64,000 nt of DNA, from NCBI RefSeq assembly GCF_000208745.1, contig NC_030856.1, forward strand, positions 4,628,969 to 4,692,968, given 5' to 3'. Positions 59,410-64,000 of the stretch are shown one piece after another. The position numbers were made by a program, and so were the translations under genes. Under the pieces are notes generated by a model. That model did no database searches, was not told where the DNA came from, and saw nothing but the letters and a program-made list of their open reading frames with translations. How positions within the stretch are numbered: the stretch's first letter is position 1; each line of letters opens with the position of its first letter. The stretch is from Theobroma cacao. Its lineage: Eukaryota; Streptophyta; Magnoliopsida; Malvales; Malvaceae.

Positions 59410-60944
59410 TGTCACGCCACGAACCCAAAAATTTAAGACATAACAGACATCACATACTTATGAGATAAATCCCATAAGCATGTAAGGCAATAAATATTAT
59501 GCTCAACAAATGTACTATCTCTGGTCTCTTCAAAACTTGCACTTTTCAAAACCTCAAGTTTCTAAATATATAATATAAATGATTCTTCAAAATATACAAA
59601 TTACTCAACTAGCTAACATCTCATTACAATAACTTGAAACTTAATACTCACATCAAAGCCTATAAATATTCAAGGGTAGATGTTAATCTTACTAACCAAA
59701 TCTCTCGCCAAGCAAGTCTAATCCTTAATCATGTGTACATGTTGAACTCTATAAAAATGATAAAGGTTATAAGAATGAGTACAACCACTCAGCAAGTAAT
59801 TAACATCCCTTCAGCCGGATTAAGCATACTCAAAACATTTAGGGCGAAATTATTAATACACATATAAGTATCAAAACAGAATTTTGGGTATTTTCATTCA
59901 AAATCATATATTTCAAAATTTCATTTTCAAATGACAAAAGTCAATATAATTTCGCTTCAGATAACGTAACTAATAAAATTTCCAAACTTTCAGATAATAG
60001 AACAAAACATAATTTTGCACTAATTTCATATCTTATTGATCTCTTGTAACATGTTACGACCACATTTAACCCTCTGGCATAGCTTAGAAATAAAACCATA
60101 ATTAACTCCAGTGACATGGGTCAAAAGTATATCAAAAGCAACCATTGGCCGCACTATTTTGTAACCGATGGTGTTGTTGAGAAATTGATCTCTAATCACA
60201 AAATACATGTTGACATGGCCAATATTTAACCCCCATTGGTAGGGTTAGAGCACAACCATACTAGAAGATAAAACATAAACATATATTTTAAATTACCCAA
60301 ATTTCATAAAATAATGTATTCACCCTCTCAAAACATATCTCATGCATATCAAGAATATAATTGTTTTAAACTAAATATCGACAAAGATAGTCATATATGC
60401 ATACATTGATGAAAATCATGTTTCAGAACAAAATTGAAATTATATTTCAAAAATCAACATAAAGATCATATTTACTTGCTTATATTAGCATGCTCACCCG
60501 ATTTAACAAACCATAAGACAATATATCATATACAAGCACAAAAATCACATTGAGGCTAATTTTAGAGTGGGAAAACACTGAATGAATATTAGTCACTTAC
60601 CTAATTGTCAAGTTCACTATTAAGCAGCAATTCAGAAAATCCTGTTAGTATCGTTGCTTTCTTGAATAGATTTTTTCCTTTTTCTGCCTTCTTTTTCTTC
60701 TCTCGAATTAGTTTCTCTCAAATGGTCTTTTTTTTTTTACTATTTTTCTTTAATGTGATAATGAAAACTAACTTAAAAACCCCTTCTTCTATACTTTCTT
60801 TATTAATAAACCCAAAGGTCATATCTACAATTATAAAAAGTTAGACTTATATTTTATTTATTTATTTAGTGTAGACTATAACTTAGTACGTACTAATTTT
60901 TTTACACAATTAATTAAGTAAACAAAATTTTTAGGGGTATTACA
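59410..60944 (-). mobile_element. 3' LTR of a minus-strand Ty3/Gypsy-like retrotransposon
   Basis: The block starts TGTCACGCCACG and ends GGGGTATTACA. On the minus strand the LTR therefore begins TGTAATACCCC and ends GGCGTGACA, with canonical TG...CA ends. Immediately upstream on the minus strand is a polypurine tract, AAGTGGGGGAGTA (complement at 60945-60957), as expected just before a 3' LTR. It is about 1535 bp long. The short frames inside are not conserved genes. The other LTR and the primer-binding site would lie beyond the window, so a 5-bp target duplication (left side AAAGC) could not be confirmed. Confidence 0.7.
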
Positions 60945-61289
60945 TACTCCCCCACTTAAAAGAATTTGGTCCTCAAATTAAAAATTCAATAAACTTCAAG
61001 TCTTGTCAACTTTTAAGCAAATATTACATACATTCCTCCTCTAAAAGAATTTGTCTTCGTAATCTAAAAATATTCCAATGAATCTTCACATGATCTTTTA
61101 CGCAGGAACCAAATTCAACATAATTATAAATCTAAATATTATATAGCTAACTAATTAGACATCTCAAAACTAGAAATCTCAATTCTTATCCAAGGCAAGA
61201 TGCAATTAGAAAAGTACAAAACTTTTTTAGAACTCCATAAACTCCAAACATGCAAATTCAAAGATTTCAATGTTGTCTTGACAACAAAC
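60945..61289 (-). mobile_element. Polypurine tract and short internal part of the LTR element
   Basis: It contains the complement of the polypurine tract, with cttaaaagaatttggtcctc after it, and a second, similar ctctaaaagaatttgtct near 61040. There is no integrase or chromodomain frame. It ends where another LTR-like sequence begins, which suggests a nested insertion. Confidence 0.45.
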
Positions 61290-61922
61290 TTGTCATGACC
61301 TAAATTTCGGGCCATGACCAGCGCATGGGCCCAATGGACGTAGTCCACTAAGCCCAAGCAAGCCTACTATTTATCTTGCTCATTACTCCATTAAATATTG
61401 CTAAGTCACATTTTATAACTTTGGATCAAAATGGTGATGGACATTGCCAACTCGTACTGGCGCTACTCATTTAAAATATACATACATTATCTACATCATT
61501 TATTCTAATAATTTACATTGGGTTTACCTATACACAATAAAAAAAAGAGTACTCGACTTTCAACGGAGAGACTCGGACGAATATACAACTACTGAATGTC
61601 GAGACACCTACCAAGGGTCGAATGTATGAAGACACCTCGACTTAGCTACCAGCTGTCTCGTGATCTGAAAACATGAAGTTGAAAACGGTGAGTATAAACC
61701 CAGTGAGTGAACAAGGAAGGGAACAAGCAACAGTAAGGGAAGATTTAAAAATCATGATGCACTTATTTCAAAACAATGCAATTTAATTTAGTGCTTATCA
61801 AAAGCCCTCAAGAAACCCCTACCATTAAATCACTTAATGTAAAGGGTCCATGCTCGACTATGGTACCAAAGAAGTGGAAAATAGCGCGACAATCGATCAA
61901 GATACTAAGCAAAACAGAAGGT

Positions 61923-62051
61923 TTTTCGTTGCAGCAAGATTCAAGCCATAAAACACAAACTTTCTCGCTGCAGCGAGAACCATGTCTGGTGAAACCCTTG
62001 AAACTCAAAGGTTTCTCACTGCAGGAAGAATGAATCTCGCTGCAGTGAGAA
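61923..62051. repeat. Four near-palindromic CTGCAG-centred motifs
   Basis: TTCTCGCTGCAGCGAGAA at 61962-61979 is a perfect 18-bp palindrome. Related versions are at about 61923-61939 (TTTTCGTTGCAGCAAGA), 62013-62030 (TTCTCACTGCAGGAAGAA) and 62033-62050 (AATCTCGCTGCAGTGAGA). Confidence 0.8.
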
Positions 62052-62262
62052 CAGAGCAACAAGAGAAAAGTTTCCCCTCACTCAATAAAAAGCCATCTTG
62101 CTAAACCAACAAAATCAACATAAAGCACATGAAAATTCTCAAAGTGCAATGTATCAAATTTCACATACATTTCAATCATATATCATATTCATGAGCCTTC
62201 ATTTCATAAGCATAGATATGCATAATTACATAGATAAACATCAATATCATCATAATCATACC

Positions 62263-62600
62263 CGACTCATGTGCATCCCCCCACATCGTGCACATAGCTG
62301 GTGCCATCGTATGCATCCTCCCACATAGTGCACAGTCAGTGCCATCGTGTACATCCCCCCACATCATGCACACGGGCACTATCATCATAATCACACCTGG
62401 CTCATGTATATCCCCCCCACATCATGCACATAGCCGGCGCCATCGTGTGCATCCCCCCACATCGTGCACAGTCAGTGCCATCGTGTACATCCCCACACAT
62501 CATGCACACGGGCACTATCATCATCCACCTCCCTCACTACGCCATCACTAGCATGTGCATTTCCCCACATTGTGCACAGTCAGTGTTATAATCATCATAC
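62263..62600. repeat. 135-bp higher-order tandem repeat built of ~34-bp subunits
   Basis: The ctcatg anchor at 62266 recurs at 62401 (135-bp period), and a partial third unit reaches about 62600. Each unit holds about four variants of a subunit of the type catcgtgtgcatccccccac-atcgtgcac. A CA run then follows at about 62624-62638. The sequence is C-rich on this strand, unlike its surroundings. Confidence 0.75.
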
Positions 62601-63923
62601 ACAATATGAATTATCATGCACACCACACACACACACACATATATATACACCACCAAAATGTAATAGTGCATAAATCCATAACCAATCACATGTCACATCA
62701 TAAAGGCAATTTTCAAAAGCTTGTTCCCAAGGCACTTGTTTTTAGGAAAAGCTAGATAAACCATTCAAATGTTTGTGCAATTTTATTCATATTCCCAAAA
62801 CAAGTTTTGAAACGCAGTTCACTCACCAGTAGTAGTTGAGTCTTTAGCCAACTCGAACCTCCCTAATGGTCCAATTGGGATAATGGGGCTTCGTTGGAAC
62901 TTACCATCAAATTAATATCACCATAATGTCAATTCATACTTATAAACCCTAAAAGCTACCCCTTAGCTAGCTTTCAATTGCCATTTTAAATGGCTATCTA
63001 TTCCCACTATCCTAGTCACAATAGAGTCAATACACAATCTCAACAATAAACCCACAATTCAATCATTAAACATTATCAACACTTAAAACCCAATGCTAAT
63101 TTACTACTCACCTTGATAGTTTAGTAAACTTTGAATTTCTTTCCAACAATTCCCAAGCTATTATAGAGCTTTTTCTCTCTTTCTCTATCTAAACACCTAG
63201 CTAGTGAGAGAAAATATGGAAACAAGATTTTTCAAGGGTTTTAAAGAGAGAGAGTGGAAGAGCATAAGGATTTATGAAAGGATGTACCAAAAGCATGAAA
63301 ATTTAAGCTAATTTGAAAGAGGTTATAAAGCTTGGTATCAAGCTTCCATGGAGGATGGAAGCAGCGTGAAAAGGAAAAGAAGGAGAAGATGAAAGCTGCT
63401 GGAAAAGTATGTGAGAAGCTGCTGGAAGCAAGATGCTTATAGCCCAAGCTTATCCAATTCACTTAGAAATTATGAAAATGCCCTTTAGCAAGTTAACTCG
63501 TTTTTCTCCCATCCTTTGTGCAATCTTTTTATTTTTTTTGACACTAGGACAAGGTCCACAATGATCTAAACTACTCGGGTTTACGAAAACTTAAAATTTT
63601 GACTCGAGATGCAAAATGACCATTTTACCCTTTTTGTTTCCCTCTATTTTAACTTAGTCCTCCCATCACTCATTTAACTCTAATTTCCCTCTATTACTTT
63701 CTTCTACACATGCACAAAACAAGGTATTAAGTTTGTACTCCAACGCGGTGTCATCATAATATTTAAAATATTTACTTGCTCGTGTTATCTTTACTTAATA
63801 AAGATACGCGACCCCATTAACGTCATTTTTCTCCAAAATTCTTTCATTCTTTTTCTCCTCCACTTAGATTGACCATATACTCATTCTTCATGAAAATTTT
63901 TGACACTGAACAAAATATTAATT

Positions 63924-64000
63924 GTCACGACCCGGAACTCCTATCGGGCCCGTGACAACCGCTGCGACGTCCCGATAAGCACTCATTACCCCGAATACCG
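63924..64000. mobile_element. Start of another LTR-like element, cut by window end
   Basis: It starts TGTCACGACCCGGAACTCC and has a stem with GGGCCCGTGACA shortly after. The terminus resembles those at 59410 and 61290. Only 77 bp are visible. Confidence 0.4.

Larger units (their letters stand above)
61290..63923. mobile_element. LTR-like repeat block with palindromes and minisatellite
   Basis: It begins TGTCATGACCTAAATTTCGG. This is a stem (TCATGAC...) with the form of the LTR-type ends also seen at 59410 and 63924. It contains four CTGCAG-centred near-palindromes (61923-62051) and a 135-bp higher-order tandem repeat (62263-62600). It also holds a non-coding stretch with ctcactcaccagtagtagtt. 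The frames across the minisatellite (62098-62673) come from the repeat and are not genes. I could not define the right end or a target duplication, so the element's extent is a guess. Confidence 0.4.

Noticed and set aside
62624..62650. CA/TA dinucleotide run as Z-DNA or regulatory site
   Set aside because: It is a short simple repeat at the edge of the minisatellite; nothing ties it to a gene.
62098..62673. Several overlapping open frames rich in His, Ser and Pro
   Set aside because: They translate the 135-bp minisatellite in more than one frame and on both strands, so they are by-products of the repeat rather than genes.

Overview
This is a nuclear segment of a eudicot plant genome. The evidence is intron-rich genes with GT-AG borders, a CC-NB-ARC-LRR resistance gene, a tandem array of G-type lectin S-domain receptor kinases and LTR/hAT-type transposon remains. 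The CC-NB-ARC-LRR and receptor-kinase sequences remind me of Malvales such as cacao. That is recollection, not a search, so the taxon is only a guess.

Layout. (1) 1-774: NB-ARC pseudogene entering from the left edge. (2) 775-6775: gene-free flank with a 41-bp minisatellite and a three-times repeated leader-like motif. (3) 6776-9667: one intact single-exon CNL resistance gene (963 aa) with an unusual acidic repeat tail. (4) 10106-11343: two tandem pseudogene copies of an alpha-tubulin C-terminus. (5) 12394-20212, minus strand: an intact 21-exon housekeeping LRR gene (584 aa, LRRC40/PIRL-like), which I spliced exon by exon. (6) 22364-25290: a second CNL, broken by frameshifts and stops. (7) 25476-26575: a heavily decayed S-domain kinase of a different subclade. 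(8) 27781-59408: tandem array of near-identical S-domain receptor kinases, all on the plus strand and each with seven exons. Copies 1 and 2 are intact (817 aa each). Copy 3 has a 1-bp deletion in the activation segment. Copy 4 has a nonsense codon in the PAN domain and has lost its last exon. Copy 5 has a nonsense codon in the kinase and a C-terminal frameshift. Orphan copies of the last exon lie between copies 2 and 3. (9) 59410-64000: transposon sequence, starting with the 3' LTR of a minus-strand Ty3/Gypsy-like element that cuts into a sixth copy of the array's promoter module.

Functionally the window is an immune-receptor cluster. Intracellular NLRs and cell-surface lectin kinases expand by tandem duplication and decay, and an unrelated conserved LRR gene sits between them. 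Sister relations inside the array (3 with 4, 2 with 5) can be read from shared residues, shared 3' flanks and a shared hAT insertion. Every kinase copy carries a related upstream module with W-box and TGACG-type motifs, so the copies probably shared defence-type regulation when formed. No rRNA, tRNA or CRISPR was seen.
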